Assembly: GCA_029561455.1 (NCBI GenBank)
Contig: JAKQIY010000085.1
Location: 118,763-182,762, forward strand
Reading direction: 5' to 3'
DNA: 64,000 nt
Source: a bacterium
GTDB taxonomy: Bacteria > Zhuqueibacterota > Zhuqueibacteria > Residuimicrobiales > Krinioviventaceae
The position numbers and the translations under genes are program-made. The notes under the pieces are model-generated. The model made no database searches. It was not told the origin of the DNA and was given only the letters and a program-made list of their open reading frames with translations. Shown here in pieces: positions 55,610 to 63,840 of the stretch; position 1 is the first letter of the stretch, and the number at the start of each line of letters is the position of its first letter.

Positions 55610-56959
55610 ATGATGATGAGTGACGAATATGAAGGCCTTGTACCCGGTAATGATGAAAATAATCATTTAACCGAGTTAAATAAAAGTAACACAAATTTTT
55701 CCGAACTGGATTTCTGTTTCAGTACAAGTGAACAGGAACAAAATCCGTTAAGTAATTGGACCTATCTGACGAATGTGATCAATTGTTTTGGTTCAATTTA
55801 CAGTTCGTTGCAACTAAATAAAGTTTTAGAATTTGTCATTGATTCATTGATTTCAGTCATTCAGGCCGACCGCGGATTTTTGCTGTTGAAAAACTCTGCC
55901 GGTCGGCTGGAATTTAAAATCGCCCGCGATGCCAATAAATGTAACCTGCCCCGGAACTCTTTCCGCATTATCAAAGATATTCTTATCAATTCCTATAAAA
56001 CCAAAGCCATTTACTTTTACGATGATATTCGCAACGAAGAACAGTTGAACAGGCATAAAATAATTCAACGCAGTATTATCTGTTGTCCAATCCTGCTGGA
56101 TAATGAGATAATGGGCTTGATCTATGCGGATAGCAAAGAGCCGATCATTGGTGATTCGGAAATCAAAAAAGGACTTGTACAGTTATTTTCAAACCAGGCA
56201 GCTATTGCTATCCGCAATGCCATGTATTACCAGATGAAAGAACAATCGTTGCAAAGCCTCAGTAATTCTGCCGATACAATTATTGATGTGGAAAAGAATG
56301 CTGTACAATCAGAACTGGCGGCCCGCATCGGCCACACACTCAATTCGATCCTGCAAGATACGGCCAGTAACCTGGAACTGGCTACCAAATACCTCGAAGA
56401 CACCAATAACCGTGAAAAAGTGATTGAGCGGTTAAAAAGCATTTCCTGTATGCTTAAAGACCTGCAGGGTCTTTCCACAGATCTCATCGAACATATTAAT
56501 ATTGAATCCAATCTTAAAGTGTATGATTTGAATGTGCTGGTAAAGGAATTTATCCAGTTTGCCATCACGGTTTATAGTCAGGCAGGGGTGCAATTCTCCT
56601 CAACATTGGGTACTCCCCTGCCGATGGTAAAAATTGATAAGACCCAAATGCACCTGGTGCTGTACAATATTGTCAATTATATACTGGGCAAGACCCCGGA
56701 CAGGCAATTTCAATTCAATACAGATTTTAATAACGACCAGCAGCGCGTCAAGTTATCTATCAGTAACAAATCTTTATCATTGTCCAAAGAAGAATTTTAT
56801 CATCTCTTTCAGCCGTTAAGCAATAATGATGAGGATATTGAAAACCGTTTCGGTTTACTCATAAGCAAAGAGATCATTCTCAAACACAACGGCTCACTGT
56901 CTGTTGAGAACAGCAAAGATGAAATACGTTTTCTGATCAGCATTCCCATACTGCAATAA
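55610..56959 (+). CDS. GAF-domain histidine kinase homologue with degenerate catalytic domain
   Basis: 449 residues from the ATG at 55610 (GGGGAGG 6 bases upstream; a GTG at 55592 would include that site). The GAF part is close to that of the kinase at 47827 (LISVIQADRGFLLLK, SIICCPILLDNEIMGLIYAD). The DHp keeps the His but as IGHTLNSIL instead of GHELNN (His242 from this start). The N box reads VLYNIVNYILG with Tyr at the invariant Asn, G1 reads ISNKSLSL instead of DxGxG, and G2 reads ENRFGLLISKEI. ATP binding is therefore doubtful. It is most likely a non-catalytic partner of its paralogue. Confidence 0.82.
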   Translation: MMMSDEYEGLVPGNDENNHLTELNKSNTNFSELDFCFSTSEQEQNPLSNWTYLTNVINCFGSIYSSLQLNKVLEFVIDSLISVIQADRGFLLLKNSAGRLEFKIARDANKCNLPRNSFRIIKDILINSYKTKAIYFYDDIRNEEQLNRHKIIQRSIICCPILLDNEIMGLIYADSKEPIIGDSEIKKGLVQLFSNQAAIAIRNAMYYQMKEQSLQSLSNSADTIIDVEKNAVQSELAARIGHTLNSILQDTASNLELATKYLEDTNNREKVIERLKSISCMLKDLQGLSTDLIEHINIESNLKVYDLNVLVKEFIQFAITVYSQAGVQFSSTLGTPLPMVKIDKTQMHLVLYNIVNYILGKTPDRQFQFNTDFNNDQQRVKLSISNKSLSLSKEEFYHLFQPLSNNDEDIENRFGLLISKEIILKHNGSLSVENSKDEIRFLISIPILQ

Positions 56960-56981
56960 CTAAATATTTTTCTCCTGCTAC

Positions 56982-57020
56982 AAACCCGTCATAGCTTTGT
57001 ATGACGGGTTTTTTTATTTT
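56982..57020. terminator. Intrinsic terminator between converging operons
   Basis: A perfect 12-bp stem AAACCCGTCATA/TATGACGGGTTT (56982-56993 with 57000-57011, loop GCTTTG) is followed by seven T residues on the plus strand. The A run on the other side also allows use by the phosphate operon ending at 57059. Confidence 0.92.
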
Positions 57021-57058
57021 CTGATAATACTAAAAATCGAACAGTGTAAATTTCCCCT

Positions 57059-57715
57059 TTATTTATTCTGGTGGGTTACAATTTGTGCTTCCACAATAAA
57101 TATAACATCCTCGGCAATGTTGGTGGCATGATCGCCAAGACGTTCCAACTGCCGCGAAAGCACTAAAAGGTGTGAACAGGGTTCGACCTGGTCTTTATTC
57201 TTTTTCATTTTCCTGACCAGGTATTTAAATGTTTTTTTATTAAAATCATCAACAATATCATCTTTATCAAACACAGTCCGGGCCAGGTCAATATTTCCAG
57301 TTGTAAATGCTTCAATGGCATCATGCATCATTTGCGAGGCAGCCCGGGCCATTTCCGGAATTTCCGAATCCAGCAATAATTCTTTATTCTTGATTACTTT
57401 CATAGTCCTCTGGGCAATATTCACGGTAATATCACCGCAGCGCTCCAATTGAGTATTGATCATCATGGCGGCAATAATATACCGCAAATCCAATGCTACC
57501 GGTTGAAAAAGCGCCAGCAGGTTTTCACTTTGCTCCTGGATCAGGTTATCAAAACGATCTATTTCATCATCACGGGCTTTAACAACCTTGCACAGCCCGG
57601 GGTCCAACTCTAGCAAAGCCTTGAGGGTATCGTCAACCTGCTTGTCGACCAGAATTGCCATATCCTGAATAGTCTTTTTTAATTTTCCAAACTCTGCTTC
57701 AAAATGCGATTGCAT
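57059..57715 (-). CDS. phoU: Phosphate transport regulator PhoU
   Basis: 218 residues, all-helical, with two PhoU repeats: LGKLKKTIQDM-like start, KVVKARDDEIDRFDNLIQEQ, ALDLRYIIAAMMINTQLERC in the first half and HLLVLSRQLERLGDHATNIA with DVIFIVEA at the end. PhoU signals between the Pst transporter and the PhoR kinase to keep the regulon off when phosphate is plentiful. It is the last gene of the pst operon, 24 bases after pstB. Confidence 0.96.
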   Translation of the reverse strand: MQSHFEAEFGKLKKTIQDMAILVDKQVDDTLKALLELDPGLCKVVKARDDEIDRFDNLIQEQSENLLALFQPVALDLRYIIAAMMINTQLERCGDITVNIAQRTMKVIKNKELLLDSEIPEMARAASQMMHDAIEAFTTGNIDLARTVFDKDDIVDDFNKKTFKYLVRKMKKNKDQVEPCSHLLVLSRQLERLGDHATNIAEDVIFIVEAQIVTHQNK

Positions 57716-57739
57716 GCGTTACCTCGTTATAGTGATTCA

Positions 57740-58498
57740 TCAACCAAACCGTCCGGTTATATAATCTTCGGTACGTTTATTGCCGGGATTCGTAAACATT
57801 TTCATAGTACTATCGACCTCGACCAGTTCACCCAGGTAAAAAAAAGCGGTTATATCACTTACCCGCGATGCCTGCTGCATATTATGGGTAACTATGATAA
57901 TAGTATAATTTTCCTTGAGTTTAAAAATCAGGTCCTCAATCTTTTGTGTGGATATGGGATCCAGCGCCGAAGCCGGTTCATCCATTAAAATGATCTCCGG
58001 TTCTACCGCTAGGGTGCGGGCAATACACAAACGCTGCTGCTGGCCGCCGGACAGTTCCATTGCGGATTTATGCAGGCGATCTTGCACTTCGTCCCACAAC
58101 GCCGCTTGCCGTAAACTTGTTTCAACACGATCGGATAACTCGGCTTTATTTTTCATTCCGCCAATTTTCAAGCCATAAGCTACATTTTCGAAAATGGATT
58201 TCGGGAATGGATTTGATTTTTGAAAAACCAAACCGACCTTGCGACGTAAATCAACCACATCGACCCGCTTATCATAAATATTTTCCCCCATTACCAACAC
58301 ATCTCCTTCAACACTAATTCCTGGAATTATGTCGTTCATCCGGTTCAGGGAACGTAAAAAGGTCGATTTACCGCATCCGGATGGGCCGATAAAAGCTGTA
58401 ACCTCGTTCTTTTTAATATCGATATTAACATTTGCCAATGCTTTGGTCTCGGCATAATAAAAGGAAAAATTTCTGGTTGTAATTATTGTTTCCGGCAT
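57740..58498 (-). CDS. pstB: Phosphate ABC transporter ATP-binding protein PstB
   Basis: 252 residues with Walker [41 protein letters not shown], signature [16 protein letters not shown], Walker [13 protein letters not shown] and the His switch [13 protein letters not shown]. The [11 protein letters not shown] stretch is PstB-specific. It powers high-affinity phosphate uptake with PstC and PstA. Confidence 0.98.
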   Translation of the reverse strand: MPETIITTRNFSFYYAETKALANVNIDIKKNEVTAFIGPSGCGKSTFLRSLNRMNDIIPGISVEGDVLVMGENIYDKRVDVVDLRRKVGLVFQKSNPFPKSIFENVAYGLKIGGMKNKAELSDRVETSLRQAALWDEVQDRLHKSAMELSGGQQQRLCIARTLAVEPEIILMDEPASALDPISTQKIEDLIFKLKENYTIIIVTHNMQQASRVSDITAFFYLGELVEVDSTMKMFTNPGNKRTEDYITGRFG

Positions 58499-58550
58499 TC
58501 CGGTTTATTTCTCCCGATTTAATTTATTGTCAATTTAATAGATGTCTTTA

Positions 58551-59423
58551 TTAATTTCTTTTATATTTTTTTCTAAAATGATAACGCAAACCAATGGCCA
58601 ATACATTCATCATCAGGATCAACACGATCAACACCAGCGCCGTGCCATACGCCAACGGCCTGACTTTGGCAATTTCATGGTGTTGTGTTGACATGATGAA
58701 CAGGTGATAGGGCAACGCCATGAATTGCGAATCCAGAACCTTGGGGAATTTACTCAACACCGGCCAGAAAAAGGCGGCGCCGGTGAATAAAATTGGCGCG
58801 GTTTCGCCGGCGGCGCGGGCCAAACCAAGGATCGCCCCGGTCAGCATACCGGGCATGGCATAGGGTAAAACGTTAATTCTGATGGTTTGCCATTTGGTGG
58901 CGCCCAAAGCCAGCGACCCTTCGCGGTACGACATTGGCACATTCTTTAATGCTTCCTCGCTGGAGGTGATCGTCCAGGGCAAGGTCAACAATCCCAGGGT
59001 AAGGCCGGCGGATATAACCGAAAGTCCCAGTTTGAGCATTAATACAAACAAGCCAAAACCGAACAAGCCGTATACTATGGACGGTACGCCGGAAAGGTTA
59101 CGAATGGCCAGGCGAATGATGCGGACCACAAGTCCTTGTTTGGCGTATTCATTGAGGTAAATTGCGGTAAAAACTCCGGCCGGCACAGCAAAGAATATTG
59201 TTACCAGGCTCACCCAAAATGTACCGACTATGGCAGGCCAGATACCGCCCTCAGTCATTCCCTTTCTGGGTTTTGATGTAATAAACTCCCAACTGATGCT
59301 TTGGCCGCCTTTGTAAAAAATATCCAGTAAAATCAATAAAACGACCAGCAATACCAGCCAGGCGGCGCTGCGAAACAGGAAAAAGCCCAGTTTTTCATAT
59401 ACCGTACTTTTACGAATTTTCAT
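58551..59423 (-). CDS. pstA: Phosphate ABC transporter permease PstA
   Basis: 290 residues, six membrane helices, with GGIWPAIVGTFWVSLVTIFF, NLSGVPSIVYGLFGFGLFV and the EAA-type loop SLALGATKWQTIRINVLPYA. LARAAGETAPILFTGAAFF is characteristic of PstA. Its ATG overlaps the pstC stop by four bases. Confidence 0.97.
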   Translation of the reverse strand: MKIRKSTVYEKLGFFLFRSAAWLVLLVVLLILLDIFYKGGQSISWEFITSKPRKGMTEGGIWPAIVGTFWVSLVTIFFAVPAGVFTAIYLNEYAKQGLVVRIIRLAIRNLSGVPSIVYGLFGFGLFVLMLKLGLSVISAGLTLGLLTLPWTITSSEEALKNVPMSYREGSLALGATKWQTIRINVLPYAMPGMLTGAILGLARAAGETAPILFTGAAFFWPVLSKFPKVLDSQFMALPYHLFIMSTQHHEIAKVRPLAYGTALVLIVLILMMNVLAIGLRYHFRKKYKRN

Positions 59424-60322
59424 CGGTTCACCTTTTCGTATTTATGCAAAACCAGGTCGGCTACCAGGTTGACGATAAATGTCATAATGAACAAGACTAC
59501 GCCGATAACGAATAAGGAATGATAATGCACTCCTCCCTGTACGGTTTCGCCTAATTCAATGGCAATAGTGGCCGTCATTGTTCTAATCGGATCGGTCAAC
59601 GCATGCGGCATGGCAGGAGCATTGCCGGTGGCCATCAGCACCGTCATGGTTTCGCCAATGGCGCGGCCCATTCCCAGCATAACCGAAGCAAAAATGCCGG
59701 AAGAGGCGGCCGGGATGGTTACTTTGACCAGGGTTTGCCATTTATTAGCGCCCAGGGCTAACGAGGCATTTTTAAATTCCTGCGGTACCGATACAATAGC
59801 ATCCTCGGAAATACTAATAATGGTTGGCAGCGCCATAATTGCCAGCAAAATTGCGCCATTAATGGCATTCAAACCATTAGCGGTATGGAACAATTTTGCC
59901 AAAAATGGCCCGACAACGACAATTCCCAAAAATCCGACCACAACCGAAGGAATACCGGCCAATATCTCTATGACCGGTTTAATTATTTCCCTGGCCTTAA
60001 CATGTGCAATATCTGCTATATAAGCGGCTGTTGCAATGCCGATGGGCACAGCAATAAGCATGGCGCCAAGAGTAGCCATGATCGTGCTGACGATCATCGC
60101 CAGTAATCCATATTCCGCTTTTTCCGGCGAGGTAGGATCCCAGTTTATTTTTAAAAATTCAACCGGATTGATCTCTTTTAGCGCCGGCAGGCTTTCCGTG
60201 AATAACAGTGAAAAAATACCTATTAAAACAACAATTGCGAACAAGCCGTTCGCCAGAAAAAAGTATTCTATTGTTTTTTCTTTTAACCGGATGAGACCGG
60301 AATATTTGACTTTTTTGATCAT
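59420..60322 (-). CDS. pstC: Phosphate ABC transporter permease PstC
   Basis: 300 residues from the ATG at 60320-60322. The frame is open 14 codons further, but those codons lie inside the hairpin after pstS and are probably not translated. Motifs are SAVYIADIAHVK-like transmembrane segments, EILAGIPSVVVGFLGIVVVG, SLALGANKWQTLVKVTIPAA and GMGRAIGETMTVLMATGNAP, all PstC type. It pairs with PstA in the membrane channel. Confidence 0.95.
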   Translation of the reverse strand: MIKKVKYSGLIRLKEKTIEYFFLANGLFAIVVLIGIFSLLFTESLPALKEINPVEFLKINWDPTSPEKAEYGLLAMIVSTIMATLGAMLIAVPIGIATAAYIADIAHVKAREIIKPVIEILAGIPSVVVGFLGIVVVGPFLAKLFHTANGLNAINGAILLAIMALPTIISISEDAIVSVPQEFKNASLALGANKWQTLVKVTIPAASSGIFASVMLGMGRAIGETMTVLMATGNAPAMPHALTDPIRTMTATIAIELGETVQGGVHYHSLFVIGVVLFIMTFIVNLVADLVLHKYEKVNR

Positions 60323-60339
60323 ATTATCCAATTTTCCAA

Positions 60340-60362
60340 GCCCCGCTTTTAGCAAGCGGGGC
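60340..60362 (-). promoter_or_regulatory. pstS-pstC intercistronic hairpin
   Basis: A perfect 9-bp GC-rich stem (GCCCCGCTT, 60340-60348 with 60354-60362, 5-base loop) lies 13 bases after the pstS stop and 17 bases before the pstC start. It is not followed by a T run, so it probably protects the pstS mRNA from 3' decay, raising binding-protein levels, rather than ending transcription. Confidence 0.7.
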
Positions 60363-60375
60363 ATGAGTTTATTTA

Positions 60376-61269
60376 TCAGAAACCTGCTTTTTTATTAACA
60401 TCAAGATATTTACCGGCTACAGGGTAAAAGCCCATATCTTCTACAATCTTTTGACCTTCAGCGCTCAGTTCAAAGGCGATAAAATCTTTAACGTGTTTTT
60501 GCGGTTTGCCGTTGGTATATTGTAACAGTGGACGGGCAATCGGGTATTTACCGGATTTAACATTTTCCGCAATCAACGGCGTTACCGGTTCGGAATTTTT
60601 GTCTTTGGAAACAGTCAGTACTTTGAGGCCTTCCATAACATTGCCCTTGTCGTCAAACACATAACCGACGCCGACATAGCCGATGGCGCTTTTATCAGCT
60701 TTAATGCCTTCAATGATCTGGGCGTTGCCGTTCATCTGCTTCATTTTGGGAGAATAATTCTTGTTGCCCAATACAAATTCCTGGAAAAACACATAGGTTC
60801 CGGAACTGGGCTGCCGACCGTACAAAGATATATTTTTGTTCGGACCGCCCACCTGATTCCAGTTGCTGATGTCGCCGCGGAAAATGGCGCCAATCTGTTC
60901 AACTGTTAGATTATTCACCGGAATATCCGCATTGACCACTACGGACAGGCCGTCGATTCCCAGCACTATTTCAGTGGGCACAACACCGTTTTCTTTAGCG
61001 GCGGTAACTTCACTGCTTTTAATCTCGCGTGAGGAATTGGCAACCGCGATTGTATTGGAGATCAGCGCAGCAATACCAACTCCGGAGCCGCCGCCGGTTA
61101 CGGCAATAACCGCTTTTTCCGGGTATTTATCCATATATTCTTCGCTCAGGGTTTGTACGAGGTTGATCAGGGTATCCGATCCTTTGATCTGGATCATTTC
61201 CTGGGCCAGGCTTGGGCCGGCAATAATGCCCAGGGTTATCAACGTTATAATAAATAATCTTTTTAACAT
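60376..61269 (-). CDS. pstS: Phosphate-binding protein PstS
   Basis: 297 residues with a signal peptide (MLKRLFIITLITLGIIAGPS, cut near LAQ). The family's phosphate site is visible: IKGSDTLINLVQTLSEEYMD, VTGGGSGVGIAAL, IANSSREIKSSEV-like and YGRQPSSGTYVFFQEFVLG. No lipobox, so it is periplasmic. It delivers phosphate to PstCA and follows the porin gene by 40 bases. Confidence 0.96.
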   Translation of the reverse strand: MLKRLFIITLITLGIIAGPSLAQEMIQIKGSDTLINLVQTLSEEYMDKYPEKAVIAVTGGGSGVGIAALISNTIAVANSSREIKSSEVTAAKENGVVPTEIVLGIDGLSVVVNADIPVNNLTVEQIGAIFRGDISNWNQVGGPNKNISLYGRQPSSGTYVFFQEFVLGNKNYSPKMKQMNGNAQIIEGIKADKSAIGYVGVGYVFDDKGNVMEGLKVLTVSKDKNSEPVTPLIAENVKSGKYPIARPLLQYTNGKPQKHVKDFIAFELSAEGQKIVEDMGFYPVAGKYLDVNKKAGF

Positions 61270-61309
61270 GAGAGTCTCCTTCTTTTATATTGAAATACCG
61301 GTTTGTTTT

Positions 61310-62470
61310 TTAATTGGTGATAATTTTACCGGAATCATATTTAAAGTATAATGTAACACGGGCGGTAATATCCGACTTTAGATCACTGTTTGTATAAGAT
61401 TTCATCATAATATTCGGAATGAAATGAACATTGGCGCGGGGGATGTAATCCAGACCGGCAATGACAAGAGTTACTTCATTATCTACGCCGCCGGTCAACT
61501 TGCCGCTGCTGAATTTGGTATACACATTATCGTCCGAGTTGGCGTCAAAGAAATCATAACGGCCAAATACTTTCAGCTTGGGAACCGGGGTGATCCAGGA
61601 ACCAAATATAGAATAACCGGTTTTCTTGACATCGGCATTGGTAAAATCGGCCAGCTTATCGCCATCGATTACCGGGTCGCTGATGCCCGATTCCTTGTTG
61701 GTGCGGGTAAAATATTCAGCGCCCAGAGTGAGATGCGGCATTTCATAACCGATGAAACCTTTGATTGTATAATAACCCTTGCTGGCCTGGTAATCCTTGC
61801 TGCCGCTCGGAGCATCGGCGGTTTGACCGTCTTTGGGTTGCTGCGGCTCATAATCGGCGTAACCTTCCACAATCAACCCCTTTACCGGGGTAACCCACAG
61901 GGCATAACCGACTTTTTTGAATTTATCCACTTCGGCGGCATTATAACCGGTACCGTTGAGAACAGTGAGCCAGTGGTGAATTCGGGGAGTCAGATCGCCT
62001 TTCAACCCGATCCCCATATCTGCAGAAGAGGAAATCCCGTTCAGGTCCATGATGGTTTTTTCTACAGGGCGGTAGCCCCACAATTCCTCAGAGTTTTTAA
62101 AGCCATTGGTTTCCTGAATACCAATGATAAATTTATGGTTGGGAACCAGGTTGGCCCATTCAATATAGGCATGTTTTACAAACGGAGTGATGGCGGTTTT
62201 TTTGCCGTAATCATCATGCTTGGCTTCCAGGCGAAAACGAGCTTTCATATCGGCGTTGATATTATTTTCGACAGTAAAATAAAGACGTCTGAATTGGAAT
62301 GCGTTGCGAGATTCTTCAGCAGGTGTGTTGTTTTTTAGATTGTAATAATAATCACCAAAACCAACCCCATTGATCGTTGTAGTAGATTGCGCCAAAACCT
62401 GGCTGTCGATGCTCATAAGGAGCAGAATAACCAGATAATTTACTGCTGTAACAAGGGAATTCATTTTCAT
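61310..62470 (-). CDS. OprO/OprP-like outer-membrane porin (phosphate uptake)
   Basis: 386 residues with a signal peptide ending near VLAQ. The mature protein has porin-type alternating strands: FQFRRLYFTVENNINADMKA, FRLEAKHDDYG, KHAYIEWANLVPNHKFIIGI, GYALWVTPVKGLIVEGYADY, LTLGAEYFTRTN and a C-terminal ARVTLYFKYDSGKI. The early TFEN-like and IEWANL features fit phosphate-selective porins O and P. Its place at the head of the pst operon and behind a Pho box supports phosphate uptake across the outer membrane. Substrate selectivity is inferred. Confidence 0.8.
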   Translation of the reverse strand: MKMNSLVTAVNYLVILLLMSIDSQVLAQSTTTINGVGFGDYYYNLKNNTPAEESRNAFQFRRLYFTVENNINADMKARFRLEAKHDDYGKKTAITPFVKHAYIEWANLVPNHKFIIGIQETNGFKNSEELWGYRPVEKTIMDLNGISSSADMGIGLKGDLTPRIHHWLTVLNGTGYNAAEVDKFKKVGYALWVTPVKGLIVEGYADYEPQQPKDGQTADAPSGSKDYQASKGYYTIKGFIGYEMPHLTLGAEYFTRTNKESGISDPVIDGDKLADFTNADVKKTGYSIFGSWITPVPKLKVFGRYDFFDANSDDNVYTKFSSGKLTGGVDNEVTLVIAGLDYIPRANVHFIPNIMMKSYTNSDLKSDITARVTLYFKYDSGKIITN

Positions 62471-62510
62471 AACTATCCTTTCCGTTTAATTAAATTATTT
62501 TCAACTGCGT

Positions 62511-62567
62511 ATAATAATACAATTCCAGTGTTATGGTGTGGTTAATCGTGTGTTAAGAAATTGTAAA
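62511..62567 (-). promoter_or_regulatory. Pho-box array and promoter of the porin-pst-phoU operon
   Basis: On the minus strand, four TTnACA-like hexamers occur with an exact 11-bp period: TTTACA (62562-62567), TTAACA (62551-62556), TTAACC (62540-62545) and ATAACA (62529-62534). A TATTAT -10 candidate lies 12 bases further (62511-62516). The spacing and motif match PhoB/PhoP direct-repeat binding sites that take the place of the -35 element. Confidence 0.82.
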
Positions 62568-62629
62568 GAAAATCCCCGGTTTTACATACCCGGATGGTTA
62601 TCTTTTTTATCCCCAGAGCGGCAAATAAG

Positions 62630-62731
62630 GCCGGACATCCGTCCCGTATTTACATACCTGTGACGCGGCGCATAAAGGCGCCGCACTCCGGAAACATGCA
62701 AATCCGAAGTGCTGCCCCTTTATGGGTAGTG
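62630..62731. repeat. Structured repeat A, copy 1
   Basis: An ungapped match over about 102 bases to copy 2 at 63729. It contains a long imperfect hairpin: CATAAAGG (62671-62678) and GCACTCCGG (62683-62691) pair with CCGAAGTGC (62704-62712) and CCTTTATG (62717-62724) around an internal loop. The start CCGGACATCCGTC is itself partly palindromic. Confidence 0.75.
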
Positions 62732-62740
62732 TCTGGCTAT

Positions 62741-63029
62741 ATAAAACCCCATCATCCCTGTCAACATGATTTGATGGGGTATCAACATGGTAAAATTACA
62801 GCATATTCACTATTTTCGCTTATGATCTTAGATTCATTGCTTTGCAAAAAAGACCCCATCCTACCATAATAAAAAAAGGATCAACTCTTGCAAATTGATC
62901 CTTTTCTTGTGTCGGGGCGCAGAGATTTGAATGCGCCCATGTCGCACTAGTGATGAGCAGGAGCGCACTGGCATCTGTCATACCGTTGCTTGAACCCCGG
63001 ACTTTTAAAAACTTGTAGGATGGGGTTTT
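62741..63029. repeat. Structured repeat B, copy 1
   Basis: In order: hairpin ACCCCATCA/TGATGGGGT (62746-62754, 62772-62780); a conserved AT-rich spacer; inverted repeat arm AAGACCCCATCCTAC (62850-62864); stem AAAAGGATCAA/TTGATCCTTTT (62874-62884, 62895-62905); and hairpin GGGCGCA/TGCGCCC around GAGATTTGAA (62915-62938). It closes with CCCCGGAC pairing GTCGGGG, and the right arm GTAGGATGGGGT (63015-63026). Confidence 0.75.
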
Positions 63030-63092
63030 GTGCGGGAATGCTGTTAATCAAGCTAATGATCATTCCATGTAAATACATGATTTCCTGGCAAT

Positions 63093-63367
63093 AAAAAACC
63101 CCATCATCACGTTCAGCATGATTTGATGGGGTATCAACATTGGAAAATTACAGTATATTCACTATTTTCGCTTATGATCTTAGATTCATTGTTTTGCGAA
63201 AAAGACCCCATCCTACCATAATAAAAAAAGGATCAACTCTTGCAAATTGATCCTTTTCTTGTGTCGGGCGCAGAGATTTGAATACGCTAATGTTGCACTG
63301 GCATAGGGTATCGGCCAGGTCGCTACCTCAGCCCCGGTCTTTCCAAAAAAGTGTAGGATGGGGTCTT
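63093..63367. repeat. Structured repeat B, copy 2
   Basis: Same order as copy 1: hairpin at 63098-63132, a perfect 15-bp inverted repeat AAGACCCCATCCTAC (63202-63216) with GTAGGATGGGGTCTT (63353-63367), and the GGATCAA stem (63226-63257). The GTCGGG...CCCCGG core (63263-63336) is 73 bases, exactly tRNA size. Confidence 0.75.
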
Positions 63368-63430
63368 CTATGGTGATGCAGTAAATGAAGCGGTCGATCA
63401 ATATAAGATAATACAACATATCCCGGCAAT

Positions 63431-63670
63431 ATAGATACCCCATCATCCCGTTCAGCATGATTTGATGGGGTATCTATAATGTAAAATTACCGTATATTGT
63501 CGGTTTTCATTTATGATTTGATATTCTCTAGTCTTGTAAAAAGACTCCATCCTACCATAATAAAAAAGGATCAACTCTTGCAAATTGATCCTTTTCTTGT
63601 GTCGGGGCGCAGAGATTAGTTTGCGCCGGTGTCGGACAGGCATCGGCTATGCCGCTGCTTCAGCCTTGGA
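63431..63670. repeat. Structured repeat B, copy 3 (right arm missing)
   Basis: The leading hairpin is longest here: a perfect 15-bp stem (63431-63445 with 63463-63477). The left arm AAGACTCCATCCTAC (63541-63555), the GGATCAA stem (63564-63595) and the GGCGCA/TGCGCC hairpin (63605-63626) follow. The distal inverted-repeat arm is absent. Confidence 0.7.
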
Positions 63671-63694
63671 ATTGCTGCTTACAAAAATACTACT

Positions 63695-63719
63695 CGCCCT
63701 GGAAATCCATTCCAGGGCG
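63695..63719. repeat. Isolated 10-bp hairpin between repeats B3 and A2
   Basis: CGCCCTGGAA (63695-63704) pairs perfectly with TTCCAGGGCG (63710-63719) around ATCCA. No T run on the plus strand. Confidence 0.6.
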
Positions 63720-63728
63720 TAAAATAGA

Positions 63729-63830
63729 GCCGGACATCCGTCCGGTATTTACATACATGATACGCAGCGCATAAAGGCGCCGCACTCCGGTATCGTGTTA
63801 ATCCGGAGTGCTGACCCTTTATGGGCAGCA
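63729..63830. repeat. Structured repeat A, copy 2
   Basis: Same register as copy 1, exactly 1099 bases apart. Here the start is a perfect hairpin CCGGAC-ATCC-GTCCGG, and the long stem is better paired (GCACTCCGG with CCGGAGTGC, CATAAAGG with CCTTTATG). Confidence 0.75.
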
Positions 63831-63840
63831 TTTTAATGCG

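Noticed and set aside
62594..62869. 91-codon open frame on the plus strand after the porin promoter
   Set aside because: It runs through repeat A and the first hairpin of repeat B, so its sequence is explained by the repeats.
62911..62999. A tRNA gene on the minus strand in each repeat B copy
   Set aside because: The T-loop and acceptor 3' end fit, but the T-stem does not pair, no anticodon arm with a sensible anticodon is visible, and the four cores differ in length from 66 to 88 bases. I list them as tRNA-like structures only.
63213..63643. Two short minus-strand open frames sharing a KKRINLQELILF-like stretch
   Set aside because: The shared peptide comes from the repeated hairpin DNA, not from protein homology; there is no ribosome-binding site and no codon-like pattern.
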